Positions 44,467-55,698 of a stretch of DNA of 64,000 nucleotides are shown piece by piece. Where the stretch lies: positions 372,001 through 436,000 of the forward strand of contig VZRG01000308.1 in NCBI GenBank assembly GCA_013397435.1, in the 5' to 3' direction. The position numbers and the translations under genes were made by a program. The notes below the pieces were generated by a model. It saw only the letters and a program-made list of their open reading frames with translations, was not told where the DNA came from and did not search any database. This DNA comes from Erythrocercus mccallii (lineage: Eukaryota > Chordata > Aves > Passeriformes > Dicruridae). Positions within the stretch are counted from its first letter, which is position 1; the number at the start of each line of letters is the position of its first letter.

Positions 44467-47400
44467 AAAAGTGCAGGCAGCCCTCCCACTCACTGGCTGC
44501 AGTAGCCACAGCAAGAGCTGCTTGCTCCTGCTCCGGGGTCACGGCCTCCTCAGCTGTGAGCTGGGACAGTAATTTCCCTGTGGTTATTTCTGCGATAACT
44601 TATTTCAGGTTTTTATGATGCTTAAAAATTGGGCAACATCTTAAAACATAATTCAGGCTTTAACTGGCTTTAAATGTGTGTGATTTTACAGGGATGTGTA
44701 AAATATTTTTAAGTGTTGGTAAATTCCAGGAACTGGAGCTGTGGGCAGATGGGGAGGGATGGAGGGTCTGGCCCAAAAATGTTTTCGGAGACACAGGCCG
44801 GGAACCAGCAACTGGGAGTTGTTTACAACCATGAGGAGCACTGTGGTTTGAGCAGGTTATAGACCACATAGCAAAATGTTTATGGGGAGTGAATCTGCAC
44901 CTCCTCTTCCCCTTAAAATTAGTTTAATTTGTACAAATTAGCTGTGTAGCCAAGCACTTGAGACTGATATACACGAATTGCTGTGGCAGGGAGATGGTTC
45001 CCAGGTGCTGGAAATAAAAGAGAGCAGATGAACTGGACTGAAGTTGTGTTCCTCAGGAACATCAATCAGCATGGCAGGAACTGGCCATGTGAACTATCTT
45101 GTACTTCGAACAACTCTCCACCAGCTCCTTTCTGCTGAGAAGGTGGCTGCTCCACTCCTGCTGCCCCATTAAAGCAGCGGGTGTGGGTGGGAGGCAAACC
45201 TGACCCTGAGGATTGTTGGGTAGGGGATGGGTGTGCAGCAGTGAAATAGGGCTGCAGCCACCCCACCTCTTGCCTGGGGCAGGCACAGGATCTGGCAGAG
45301 CTGTGGTGGCTCCAATCTCTCAGGCAAGACTGTGGCCACACAGAGGATGGGTTTGCTGCCACGTGTTACACAGCGGTTGAGTGAGGACAGCGTCCCAAGG
45401 GTGGCTTGCAGAGGTGGGTAGGGAGGGTTCTGTCAGGTACTACTCCCTTCCTTAATGAGCAGGAGGCACCACTCTGGCTGGGGTTGGATTTGCCAATACT
45501 GACAGAACCAGGGCTGCTAACACAGCGCGTGGTCCTGGAGCAGAGGCACCCAGGCGGATCGCACTGGTGAGATCAAGCTGGGATTTGGTTCTTGTCCTTC
45601 ACAAGCAAGAAGGTGTTTCGGGTAAGCAAATGTGATCCCGCGGCAAGGAGCTGGAGCTGATCAGCTGGCAGTGGTCCAGGAATGATGCTGCTTCCAAGCA
45701 GGGAGGCAGGAGGACTGTCCCAAGCCAGCTGGCTGTTTCAGGTGAAGTCTTGGTGAGCAGAGCCTGGGGAGGTGGGAGCTGCACAGACATGGCACCAGCC
45801 TGTGTAATACAGCCTGTCCTCGTCTCCAGCAGGCAAGGAGCTCTGTGGGTGTTTGTGTTTGCAGAAATAACACTCTTGTCTTGCTCTTTGCTTTCATGAG
45901 GGTGGGGGCATGTGACTGAAATGCAATCCCAGGAAAGGCCCAGGATTTTGGCGTTGTTGCAGGCACATAAGGAGGATGTTATTATCAAGTGCTCCCCTCC
46001 ATCCAGGCGAGAGGTGTTGCAGAGGTGGCTGGAGGCTGCAGGGAGACAGGGGAACCCCTTGGCAAGGCAGGGTGGCAGCAGAGAATCCGGGGGAGCTCTT
46101 TGGCAGGTAGTCTGCCATCACAACAGCACCCCTGACCAGGCTGGCCTGGCCACCAACATCTCCTTCTGCTGGGCTCAGATGACTGCAGCTGCCAGTCTCA
46201 TCACCAAAGCCCACATGAGATTTCCTGCCTGCATCTCTTCCAAAAAAAGCAACTTCCAGCCCACGGGAGAAAACCAAGCGTAATGGCAGAGACGCTGTGA
46301 TGATGCATCGTCTCACCGACACCTACCCACGTCTGCAGGAGGAGGGACCTGCCCTGCACCCTGCTGCAGGGGATGGGGCATGGGGGGCAGCTGTGGCCAT
46401 CTGGTTTATTGACACTGGGAGCTTTCAGAATCCCGTCAGTGGAGCAGGAGAGAGTGTGATTGACATCCCTCCAAAGGAGATTGCTCCAAGAAACACCCCA
46501 AGAAAGCTTTGTATGAAGTTCTTTGGGGACAGGTGGAGTTGGGGGATCCCATACTTCATGCAGAGCTGATGCCCATGAAATGCACTGAAATCCTCCAAGG
46601 CTGCCCCAAGGGTCAGTGAGGGGTTGGGGACCAGTGAGACTGTTCTGGGCTCTGGCCATGTGCTGCCAGCAAGCGCAGAGTGCCCCAAACATAGCAGCTG
46701 TGCACCCAGCAAATATGCTGGAGGAAGCCTGGGGGTGGAATGTGAATTTGGGGAGGGCTCCATCCCTGAGTTTCCTGCAGGGCAGGCTTGCCGGCAGAGG
46801 AGAGCATCTTAGGGAGGTAACAAGGTGCTGACAAGAAACGGTTTCTTTTCCCGGATGGTGTTTCACGGCTCCCTGTGGAGCTGTCCATGGGGACAGGGGA
46901 ACACCAAGGCAGGGGAGCACCCCACAGGGCCGAGGGCTGGTCTCACTCACAGGAAAGAGCACAGGAGATGCTGGCTGTTGGTATGAATGCAGCCCAGCTC
47001 CACCATAAGGAAGTGATTGAAGCTTTCACGATCTGTTTAAGCAGTGACATATGTTTCCTGCAGGCGCTGCGTGCTGCATGCCAGCGGATGAGATACAGCC
47101 CCGCGTCCCTGCCTGCCTCTGCCAGGGGTAGGGCTGGCCCCATCCCCACGGCCGCGTCTGATACGGCCACGGCCGTCGCTGCCTGTGTGGGAAGGGGAAA
47201 TTGCTCCCACGGCAAAGGGAAATAAACATGAGACCAGCCCTGACAAAAAGCGTGTGTTTCTCTGGTCTGGGGCCCTGCTGCAGGCGAGAGCCACATGATG
47301 CGCAGTGGGGCTGGGGATGAAGGAGGGGAAGCTGAGGCTGTGATGATGTCTGCAAACTCCCTCTCATTTACAGGGGGTTCCTCCCTCCAAGTCTCAGCTT

Positions 47401-50400
47401 TCAGTGCTGAGACATCAGAGGAACCAGTGCCAGGGGAGCTGTGGGCTATGGGAAAGGTCTAACTGCCCAAACCATCGAGCCCAGGTGAGGTGCTCCACCA
47501 AATTTAGAAGTAGCCAAAGTGGGATGAGTGATTTCTCTGGGCAGGGGACTCTCCTCTGGAAATTGCAGTACCTGAGCACTCAGGCACTGATACTCAGACT
47601 CGGGCTTGCATGGATTCCACATCCATCCTCACCTGCAGGCCTCAGCTCTTTCAGCCTCATCCTTCAGCACAGGGGAAGTAATTCAGAATATAAAAGACCA
47701 ACTGGGGATGTTGGGCCAGGAGAGTGCCAAGCTCATGGAGTGCTGGGGATGCCATGAGCTAGGCAGGCTGGGGATGGCTGAGACATCAGGCAGCTGTGAA
47801 ACCATGAGCAAGAGAATTTGGACATAATTCAGGAGCTGGAAGCAGGTGATGGTCCCCAGGTCTGAAAAGGGCGTAAGCAGCCAGGGTCTGTGGGAACCTT
47901 TGCCAGTAATTGAGGCCATGCAGAGGGCTTAGCTGGAGAAAGGGGAGAAGGCAAATTGTTGGGAGAGATGCACGGCTGGAGGCTGCCAGAAGGGATGCAG
48001 GCCCTGCTGGGGGCAAGATCCATGGTGGCTGGTGAGGCTGACCCCCACCCAGACACCCATGCAACCTCCAGCCTTGTCCAGGGTGAGCCTAAAGATAAGC
48101 TTTTGGCAGAGGTTGTACACTTGGTGTGAGAGTGAGAGAGTGAAGGGATGAAGAGGCTTTACAACTGAGCTTAAAGCCTCGAGAGCTTCTTTGTGATTCC
48201 TAAGGACCAGAGTCTCCCCTGGCATCAGTAGCCTGTTGACTATACTGACAGAAAAGAGACAGCCCAGGAGAAGGGCTTCCCATCCCTTACTGGGGATTTT
48301 GGCTTTAAAACATAGCCGCCTTCTTTAGCTACAGGGCAGAGAGCCCTACAGCCTCCCTGTGCTGCAGGGCAGCACCAGCTCCCTAGTTCTCCCATTAGCT
48401 CCCACATCCTTCAGCAGTGAGGCACCAGACAAGCCAGCGCCCACCTTCAGAGCAGCAGTAGTCCGCCCTCACCGTGTGCCTTTCCAACAAGGAAGAGCAT
48501 TTTATGAAAGGACTTCTGTCCTTCTGAACTTTTCTTAGAGGGTGCTTTTATCCCCTCATTTCTCCACATTGGGTGGATTTATCTACAGGATTAAAGGTAT
48601 TTCTTGGAGTAATTGGGAATATCTCCTTGCCTAGTGCTTGCCCGGGTTCAGGAGCCTCCCGCTTGCTCCTGGTAGTGCTGGTGCAGGGTGTCAGGTGATA
48701 CCTTGCTCCAGGAGGCTGCACTGAGTTGATGAGACACTTTGAGCACGTGTGTGTTGGCAGGGGCTGTTTTGCCAGGGATCGGCATCACCCTGGTGAGGTT
48801 TCATGGCTGCGATCAGCAGCAGCCAGAGCTCTCCCATCTGCACAGCCAGGGCTTTCTCTGCAGGTTTCAGACACCCCAGGCCCATGCTCGTTAGCAGGTA
48901 GCCAAGGTTTGCTGTGACTCAGTGCAGCAGTTTGCTCCAGCACTGGATTACCTTCACACATTACAAATCAGTGCCGAGTTTCTCCACAGTTTTGGCACTG
49001 GGCAGGTGCCTGGAGCACGTCGCGGGGAGGAAAAGGCTGGGGGAGGCGGAGCAGGTGAACTTCACTCTTCCAGCTCCAGAACAAAGCTCCTACTCCTGGT
49101 TGGAGCCTTTGTAGGGAGAGATGACGTTCTTTGCGCTGCTGGCAGCACCGCAGTGAGCTCTGCAGTGCCATGGCTCTGCTCAGGCACGTGGGGCTCTGCT
49201 CATGACAGTGGGGCTGCTTTCCCCAGAAGCTGCTCCCTGGCAGGCACTGAGGCAGCCCACACTGAGCAGCGGTTGATTGTTCTCCATGTAACTGCTAGGG
49301 ATGCCTAAATAATTCATTAATGGTTTGGGGAAACAAAAATATTGTGCAGTGAATAATTTCTTGCCAGTAATGTTGTGTACAGCTGAAGCAGCTCACAGGC
49401 AGCCACAACAGTGTGGTGACTGTGGGACATCATGGGCCCAGGCTTTTTCCTCTGATTTTTTATTCCTTTTTTTTTTCCCCATATGAAGAGTCCTGACTCT
49501 GTCTCTGCACAAACATGAAGGTTTATTGTTTCTCAGGGAAGTGGGGTGAGGTGGCTGAAATGGAGCATAGGCTGGCAGCAGGGGATGTGGGGAGCAGGCA
49601 GGGGCTCATGAGACCACCACAGCCTTGCTCAGCCCAGCTCTTTGCATTGCACACAGGAGCCATGGGGACATCAGAAATTTCTTCTCCCAAAACCTCATTT
49701 CCGGCAATGGGTCTGGTGGCACCAAGCCAGGCAGAGCCCTCCCCAGCCAGTCCACGTGCACTGATGACAAAGAGCTCCAGAAAACCCATCCCAGACCCAG
49801 CGTGGGCAGGGGAAGGGCCCAAGAGCTTCATGGCGATAGCAGTGACAAGGAACTCCTGTTTCTCCAAAGGCATCTGGGAAATGTCCCCAACTGTCTGTCC
49901 CTGGCATGTCACAGTGCCAGAGGCAGCAGGCTGAAAGCAGGGCTCTGGCTCTCTGTGGGTGCCCTGGGGCAAGGGGCAGGAAGTTCCTGAACTGCTCTGG
50001 GCAAGCATCACCCCAGGGCTGGGCTTCAGACATGGTGGGAAGTTTGTGCCCCAGCACTAAGCTTCGACTTTTGTGGGTTCCTGGAGGAAGCCTATGCTGC
50101 ATCCCCTGCAGCTCTTGCTTGTCACTCTGTTAAATTTCCATTTTAATGTGGAAACAGCTGTTTTCATGGTACCTCTGTGTTATTTACACAGTCATGCATT
50201 CAATCTCTGCTAAAAACTACGTTATGCACTCCAGCAGCGCCCTGTTGTCTCACAGGTACCAAGTGGGTGGATGGGGAAGTGATGCCAGCCCCAGGGTCAG
50301 GCCACCAGCACTCCTCATGCCTTGACCATGGCCACCCTGGCAGTTCATGGTGAAACTAGATGGTTCAAGGGGGAAAACTTGTCTCAGAGCATTCCTAGTC

Positions 50401-51414
50401 CAGAGCAATGCCTGTGGATGAACCTGTCTCCGTCCCTGTGAACCGAGCCCTCCAAGCCTGAGAACGGGATGTTTGATGCACATCAAGGGACAGAGACAAC
50501 AACGGTTGGCTGTGCTCAATGGTGCTTTGTTCTTGGCCCAGGAAGCAATGAAAATCCTCCTGCTTTGAAGCCTGAGGAGGCCTTTTTATTATATCTGAGG
50601 CTCCTGAAAAAGGAAACTCCAAGTGCTTTCCCATAACGTGATAAAAAGCTCTCCTGGCTGAGACCACGGCAACTTCTTACACGTGAGAGCAGTGAGTCAG
50701 TGCAGCATGAGGCTGAGCTCAGTGCTTGCCCAGCCACTGGAAATCACTGATTCTTGGCATGTATGTAACTGGGATTTGAAAGAACCTTGGTGTGAGTCCT
50801 GTTGACCTTGCACTTCACCGCAGAGATCTGGCAGCTGTGGTACCCGGTCCATGTTAGTGCCTGGTCCTGTGGCCATAAAGCAGTGGGGGTCGAGCAGACC
50901 CTGCACCCTCTGTGCTGTCTGGGAAGCACTGGGGAAGTTCAGGTCATGCAGCAGAAGAGAGTCCACAAGTCTCCCATGTCTGCACTTGTGAGCGGGCAGC
51001 TGTGGGCGAGTGCTGGGGTGCATGGTGGAATCTCCTGTGCCCATGCAGGGATACTCCTGGGTCAGGAGGCTGCCAGAGTGCCTGTGGCTTTGGGGACTGG
51101 GAACTGGAGTTGCCCCCCATTCTTTATCACAAGGCTGGGGCACAGTGGGTCCTCCTTGGCACATCCCCCAGCCTGGCTGGGTAACTCCTAAGTGGTAAAG
51201 CTGGCCTAATTAGTCTGTTTAATCTTCTCCCATAAATCACTCCTCCCCATCCCCTGCAGACTATCGGCAAGCATCTGAAGTCATTAGTTAATTTAAACCT
51301 GGGAGTTCACACGTTGGCTTATCGGAGCCATCTCCTTTCCCCGCTAAGCGCTTGCTCGGTGCATCCCTGGCTGCTGCTAGATCCGATCTGCACCCGCTTT
51401 GAAGTCGTGATGGG
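44467..51414. other. long non-coding stretch, no gene recognised
   Basis: About 7 kb without a recognised repeat family, which is unusual for its length. The part at 44580-44740 is AT-rich and repeat-poor, as is 49300-49400 (with 'aataattcattaatgg'). A small CpG cluster lies at 47095-47215, followed by an AATAAA at 47221. The 253-codon minus-strand frame at 46201-46962 has no domain or splice context. A T run with a C run occurs at 49461-49480. Confidence 0.4.
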
Positions 51415-51470
51415 CTGCCAGCAGGCGAGGTGCTGCCTGTTTCCCTGCCTGCTTCGCTGCCTGCTGGCAG
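51415..51470. repeat. perfect 12-bp inverted repeat, 32-base loop
   Basis: ctgccagcaggc (51415-51426) is exactly mirrored by gcctgctggcag (51459-51470), with one further G-T pair possible inside. In RNA from either strand this would fold into a GC-rich hairpin. It is too short and clean-looped to resemble a typical microRNA precursor. Confidence 0.75.
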
Positions 51471-51654
51471 GTGGGAGGGGAGATGGAGATCCTGCTTCTC
51501 CCCTTCCCCGCGCTCCCCGTTTTTTGAACTTCTCCTCTGACTCATCCATTTGATTTGATGTTTTCACCTTTATTTTACAAATAGCAGTTTGCCCGAATGC
51601 TGGAAGGAGAAGGCAGCTCCGATGCTGCTGCAGCTTCCCCGGCTGCCAGGGGAA
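51471..51654. other. short non-coding stretch
   Basis: GC-rich then AT-leaning sequence between an inverted repeat and a CR1 end. The 'cacctttattttacaaatag' run and following bases could form part of an exon ending at the donor at 51715, but there is no independent support. Confidence 0.35.
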
Positions 51655-51712
51655 GTAATAGAATCTTAGAATCATCTGGGTTGGAAAAGATCACCTGTAA
51701 GACCATCGAGTC
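51655..51712 (-). mobile_element. CR1 LINE 3' end, short fragment
   Basis: 'agaatcttagaatcatc', then 'gggttggaaaagatcacc' and 'aagaccatcgagtc', is the reverse complement of a CR1 3' end (GACTCGATGATCTT...AGGTCTTTTCCAACC...GATTCTATGATTCT). Only the last 60 or so bases are present. At its inner edge the CR1 wording (gagtccaacc) is replaced by 'gagtcaggtgagt', which makes a consensus splice donor. Confidence 0.8.
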
Positions 51713-51714
51713 AG

Positions 51715-51720
51715 GTGAGT
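51715..51720 (+). other. consensus 5' splice site next to CR1 end
   Basis: CAG|GTGAGT fits the vertebrate donor consensus at every position. It abuts the CR1 fragment, so an exon containing CR1 sequence on the plus strand is possible. No clear partner acceptor was identified. Consensus donors also occur unused. Confidence 0.3.
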
Positions 51721-52426
51721 GGGGTCCTGGGGAGGGGGCCGGTGGGCACCCAGTCTGCCCTTGTACCTGGCAGGGATGTGGAAAAACTGGGATTACTGCA
51801 GGTTGACCATGGGGAAGTGCAGGCTTGGCCAGGGATACCACTAATGGCTTGTATTGCCCATTGGTTGTGTTGGCACTTCTCCATCCTCTTCTCCTCTTCC
51901 TCCCTGGGTCTCCAGCCCAATGGGAGCAGGAGTCCCCAAGTTTCCAGGGTGGGATGTTCCCAGCTACATGGGAATCAGGGATTCCTAAAGTGGCTCTATT
52001 GGTTTGGGGGCACTGCTGACAGCCTGGGCACACACCTGTCCTTCCCTCTGCATGGGCAGGTGGCAGTGAGCCCGGGGGTCTTGGCACGGCTAGCATCACA
52101 AGTGCTCAGCTGGTGCAAGATGGGAGGGGGAAAGTGGAGGGCTTGGCAGCAGGGGTGAGATAGCTGGACTGGGGAGACCTGACAGCAACAGGGTCTGGTG
52201 GCTCCTAGCTGTTTTCCCAGGGAGAACTGTGAGGTGGGAGTCATCCCTGCCACTGGGTGCAATGCTGCACCCATGGGCAGGAAGCACCCAGGCTGGGAAA
52301 TGCTTGACTGGGTGCCTTGCACAGGCAGAGCCCTGCCCACAGAGCAGCTCAGGGCAGCCCCCTCCCACAGCAGCACCCCCAGGGCAGCCCCACATCGGGG
52401 CAGCAGCCAGGACAGCACCCACTGGC
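51721..52426. other. non-coding stretch before the assembly gap
   Basis: GC-rich, low in CpG, with no recognised feature. Open frames here only seem long because they run through the unknown bases. Confidence 0.5.
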
Positions 52427-53276
52427 NNNNNNNNNNNNNNNNNNNNNNNNNNNNNNNNNNNNNNNNNNNNNNNNNNNNNNNNNNNNNNNNNNNNNNNNNN
52501 NNNNNNNNNNNNNNNNNNNNNNNNNNNNNNNNNNNNNNNNNNNNNNNNNNNNNNNNNNNNNNNNNNNNNNNNNNNNNNNNNNNNNNNNNNNNNNNNNNNN
52601 NNNNNNNNNNNNNNNNNNNNNNNNNNNNNNNNNNNNNNNNNNNNNNNNNNNNNNNNNNNNNNNNNNNNNNNNNNNNNNNNNNNNNNNNNNNNNNNNNNNN
52701 NNNNNNNNNNNNNNNNNNNNNNNNNNNNNNNNNNNNNNNNNNNNNNNNNNNNNNNNNNNNNNNNNNNNNNNNNNNNNNNNNNNNNNNNNNNNNNNNNNNN
52801 NNNNNNNNNNNNNNNNNNNNNNNNNNNNNNNNNNNNNNNNNNNNNNNNNNNNNNNNNNNNNNNNNNNNNNNNNNNNNNNNNNNNNNNNNNNNNNNNNNNN
52901 NNNNNNNNNNNNNNNNNNNNNNNNNNNNNNNNNNNNNNNNNNNNNNNNNNNNNNNNNNNNNNNNNNNNNNNNNNNNNNNNNNNNNNNNNNNNNNNNNNNN
53001 NNNNNNNNNNNNNNNNNNNNNNNNNNNNNNNNNNNNNNNNNNNNNNNNNNNNNNNNNNNNNNNNNNNNNNNNNNNNNNNNNNNNNNNNNNNNNNNNNNNN
53101 NNNNNNNNNNNNNNNNNNNNNNNNNNNNNNNNNNNNNNNNNNNNNNNNNNNNNNNNNNNNNNNNNNNNNNNNNNNNNNNNNNNNNNNNNNNNNNNNNNNN
53201 NNNNNNNNNNNNNNNNNNNNNNNNNNNNNNNNNNNNNNNNNNNNNNNNNNNNNNNNNNNNNNNNNNNNNNNNNNNN
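52427..53276. other. assembly gap (850 N)
   Basis: All bases are unknown. The right flank is extremely CpG-dense, so the missing piece is probably a GC-rich CpG island of the kind short-read bird assemblies often lose. Any frame reported across it is meaningless. Confidence 1.
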
Positions 53277-53450
53277 ACCAGACGGAGGGGCTGCGGCAGC
53301 CGAGGGAACGCGCAGCGGGAGCGGACGGGGACAGGACGCGTGAGAGACCAGAGGAGAAGCTAATTTACGCTGGAATGTAAATACAGCAGCAGCACGCTGC
53401 TCCGCAGGACGTGTCACCCCCCTCCTGACTCCGGAACACGGGTTAGAGCT
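53277..53450. promoter_or_regulatory. edge of a CpG island cut by the gap
   Basis: The first 68 bases after the gap hold about eleven CpGs, the densest run in the window; density falls off by 53450. This is the typical shoulder of a promoter CpG island whose core lies in the gap. A first exon or 5' untranslated region may be in or just beyond the gap. Confidence 0.5.
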
Positions 53451-53469
53451 GCCCAGGAGGGCTCAGGCC

Positions 53470-53518
53470 ATGTCCCTGCCGTGCCGGAACCTGCATCTCA
53501 CCTGGACGCTGTGCAGAG
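53470..53518 (+). CDS. candidate first coding exon, unproven
   Basis: Just beyond the CpG edge an ATG in good context (gccATGt) opens a short frame, MSLPCRNLHLTWTLCR, ending at the donor-like GAG|GTGAGG at 53519. A CpG island, start codon and donor in this order is the normal layout of a vertebrate first coding exon in phase 1. The peptide is not recognised, the frame is only 16 codons, and no second exon could be identified downstream, so chance is quite possible. Confidence 0.15.
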
Positions 53519-53524
53519 GTGAGG

Positions 53525-54030
53525 AGGAGGAGGGTCAGGGGCTGTTGCAGCAGCCCAGCGCCACTGCTGCTGTTCCTGCCGTCTGCGTTGAGGTACCACA
53601 GGTTACGCATCCACTGCAGAGGGATCGAGTCTCAGCCTCCCCTAATAATCCTAAGAATCAATAGCAGTGTCATGGATGTACAGAACAACAGCTCCGAGTT
53701 GAGAGGGGAACTCCTCAGCAGGATTAACTCCAAAACCTAGTGACAACACTTTAAGTATCTGTGCTATCTCTGTCCCCGCTGCTCATTCTAGCAGATAGTT
53801 CTTACTAATGAGCTTTACTCAACAGCACTAGATTTGTCTGCAAGAGCAAATTCCAGGGATCAAAAAACAAGGTTTAAGATGCAAATATTCTGTGAGATAT
53901 CCAGATTTAAATGTTTGGGGTTTTTTGTTCCTTACTCCAGGGTTAGTTTTTCAAGGAAACAAGGAGAGATTCTCTGGAATGTGAGACAGAGAATTTTTTA
54001 AAAAAGAAAAGACCAAGTAACATAAAATCA
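53525..54030. other. non-coding stretch, nothing recognised
   Basis: Moderately AT-rich sequence that would be intronic if the preceding exon candidate is real. No repeat recognised. Confidence 0.45.
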
Positions 54031-54066
54031 CGGGTTTGGGTTTGGTTGGTTTGGGGTTTTTTTAGT
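54031..54066 (+). repeat. short G/T-rich simple repeat
   Basis: A run of only G and T ('gggtttgggtttggttgg', then 'tttggggttttttta') about 35 bases long. It is telomere-like in composition but not a telomeric repeat. Confidence 0.7.
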
Positions 54067-54900
54067 TTATAACCATGGAATTTGGAAAAGTTCCCTTCTG
54101 TTCACTCAGGGCAGTGTAAGCCCCCACAGATGCCCCCGCCCTGGGGAGCAAGTCGGGCTCTTCCACTCCTCTCTGGTTACAGAATATTACTGGGGAAGCC
54201 ATGGGCATGCTGATGGGTGCCAGGACTGGTGGCACAGGGTGAACCCCAACCAGCCACCTCACTACCCAGGGCAGAGGAAGCTCAGCAGATGGGCGGTCTG
54301 TGGCAGGTGACAAAGAGACTCAAATAAGTCCCTAAAATGTCCAGCCCATGCTGGTAGAGGGCTCCTCCTCTGTCCCGAGATTGGACCCCAGTGCAAGGAC
54401 CTGATCTCAGACACAGATGCTGGGAGAATTCACACCCCAAGACAGGTTGTTTTTCAGTTTTCTTTAATCTTCCACATGGCTTTTTTTTTTTTCATTTTGA
54501 GGCAGGAATACTAACTGTTAAGGATGCATATGGAATTTGAATATGAATGATAAGAACAGCTGTGTATATCTATTATGAATGAACATAAACAGAAACGTAT
54601 AAACTGAGATTTTGGGGCTTTTGGAAGAATTAGTGCCTTTGTTCCTGGATTTTTTTCCTATCAAAATTTGAACCAAAGCCCATTAGCCTGGACTTTCCCG
54701 CAGCCGAACAAGCCAGGAGCTTCATTTCGTCCTGGCTCTGAGCCATGCTGAATTCTCCTCAACAGCTCAGTGAGCCCTAATCCTAACAAATTTACCCAGA
54801 GAAGTGGGTCTCTTATTACACAGTCTAATTTGAATGCTTTCCAAGGTTAATTTCAGCTCCCTCTCCCTCTCCAAACACGCCTGCCCCTCCAAAGCCAGCT
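54067..54900. other. non-coding stretch, AT-rich centre
   Basis: The part at 54470-54680 is AT-rich, with a T run near 54481-54491 and 'gaatatgaatgataagaac' words, and could be conserved non-coding DNA. No exon or named repeat. Confidence 0.4.
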
Positions 54901-54930
54901 CCCCCCTTCCCCAGCTCCCCCCGGCTCCCC
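54901..54930 (-). repeat. G-quadruplex motif on the minus strand
   Basis: On the plus strand C6-TT-C4-AGCT-C6-GGCT-C4 gives, on the minus strand, four G runs of at least four with loops of 2-4 bases. This strongly fits the G4 consensus. Long runs with short loops predict a stable structure, with an i-motif on the opposite strand. Confidence 0.85.
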
Positions 54931-55469
54931 GTTAGCGCCAGCCCGGGGGGAGCAGCCCCCTTCACCACCGAGATGGTTTTTAAACGAGAAAATAATGGGA
55001 TGTGTGTCCCTGGGTCCGGACTCTGCCTGGAGGGTTTCTTAATGCTGAGCGACTTCCTCCGCAAATTAACTGCAACTTTGGGCAAAAATAGCCCTAGAAG
55101 CTCCTTCCCCACAGGCTCTTCCACACGTGATATTGCTCAGTTCATAATCTGATTCCTACGACTCTGTTCCTTCCTTCCTGTCCCCAGCGTGCCGGTGAGT
55201 GCCCACGAGGGGGGCCAGCAGGGTCACCCACCCGGCTGCCGTGCCATGGCCCGGGAGCATCGCAGCCGCCCGGCCGAGACAGCCCCGGCTCTCGCTTTGC
55301 AACAGACTGTGCAAGGAAACCTCAGCGTGGGGAAGCTGAAACCCGGCCCAGCGCAGGGAGCAGCTGTCAGATCCATTAGGGAAGGGATAGGGAAGGAATC
55401 AGCTATGCCTGGTGGACGGCGATTGCAGGAGAGGGGCAGTGGGGTGGCAGGGGTTCACAGTAGAGGGTT
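54931..55469. other. non-coding stretch, minor CpG cluster
   Basis: A modest CpG cluster lies at 55190-55290. No supported exon or repeat. Confidence 0.45.
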
Positions 55470-55698
55470 AAAAGGGACAGAACAAGGGGCAGACTGAAAA
55501 GGGTTTAGACGGAAAAGGGGACAATTTAGATTAAATATAAGGAGTGAGGGTTTTTTACATTTACAGCCCCATCCCTGGAAGGCCTGGATGGATGGGGCTC
55601 TGACTACCTGGATTGGCTGAAGTGCTCCTGCCCATGGCAAGGGGGTTGGACTAGATGGCATTTAAAGGTCCAATCCAAACCATTCTATGATTCTATAG
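55470..55698 (+). mobile_element. CR1 LINE, 5'-truncated avian copy
   Basis: Consensus CR1 pieces run in order: 'gggacagaacaaggggc', 'ggggacaatttagattaa', 'gccccatccctggaagg', 'ggatggatggggctctga' and 'cctgcccatggcaaggggg'. These are followed by 'ttggactagatggcattta', 'aaggtccaatccaaacc' and the tail 'cattctatgattctatag' with the 8-base ATTCTATG repeat. About 60 bases between 'ttttttac' and 'ccatccc' of the consensus are missing. This is the C-terminal end of ORF2 plus the 3' end, and is much better preserved than the ancient relics in the window. CR1 copies of this kind are diagnostic for birds. Confidence 0.95.

Noticed and set aside
46201..46962. 253-codon minus-strand frame
   Set aside because: No recognisable domain or family and no splice context; Cys/Trp/Pro-rich composition is typical of translated non-coding DNA.
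51996..53417. Open frames of 348-473 codons on both strands across the gap
   Set aside because: They are long only because 850 unknown bases contain no stop codons; the real flanks are short and unrecognisable.
54031..54066. Interstitial telomeric repeat
   Set aside because: G/T-rich but does not contain TTAGGG units.
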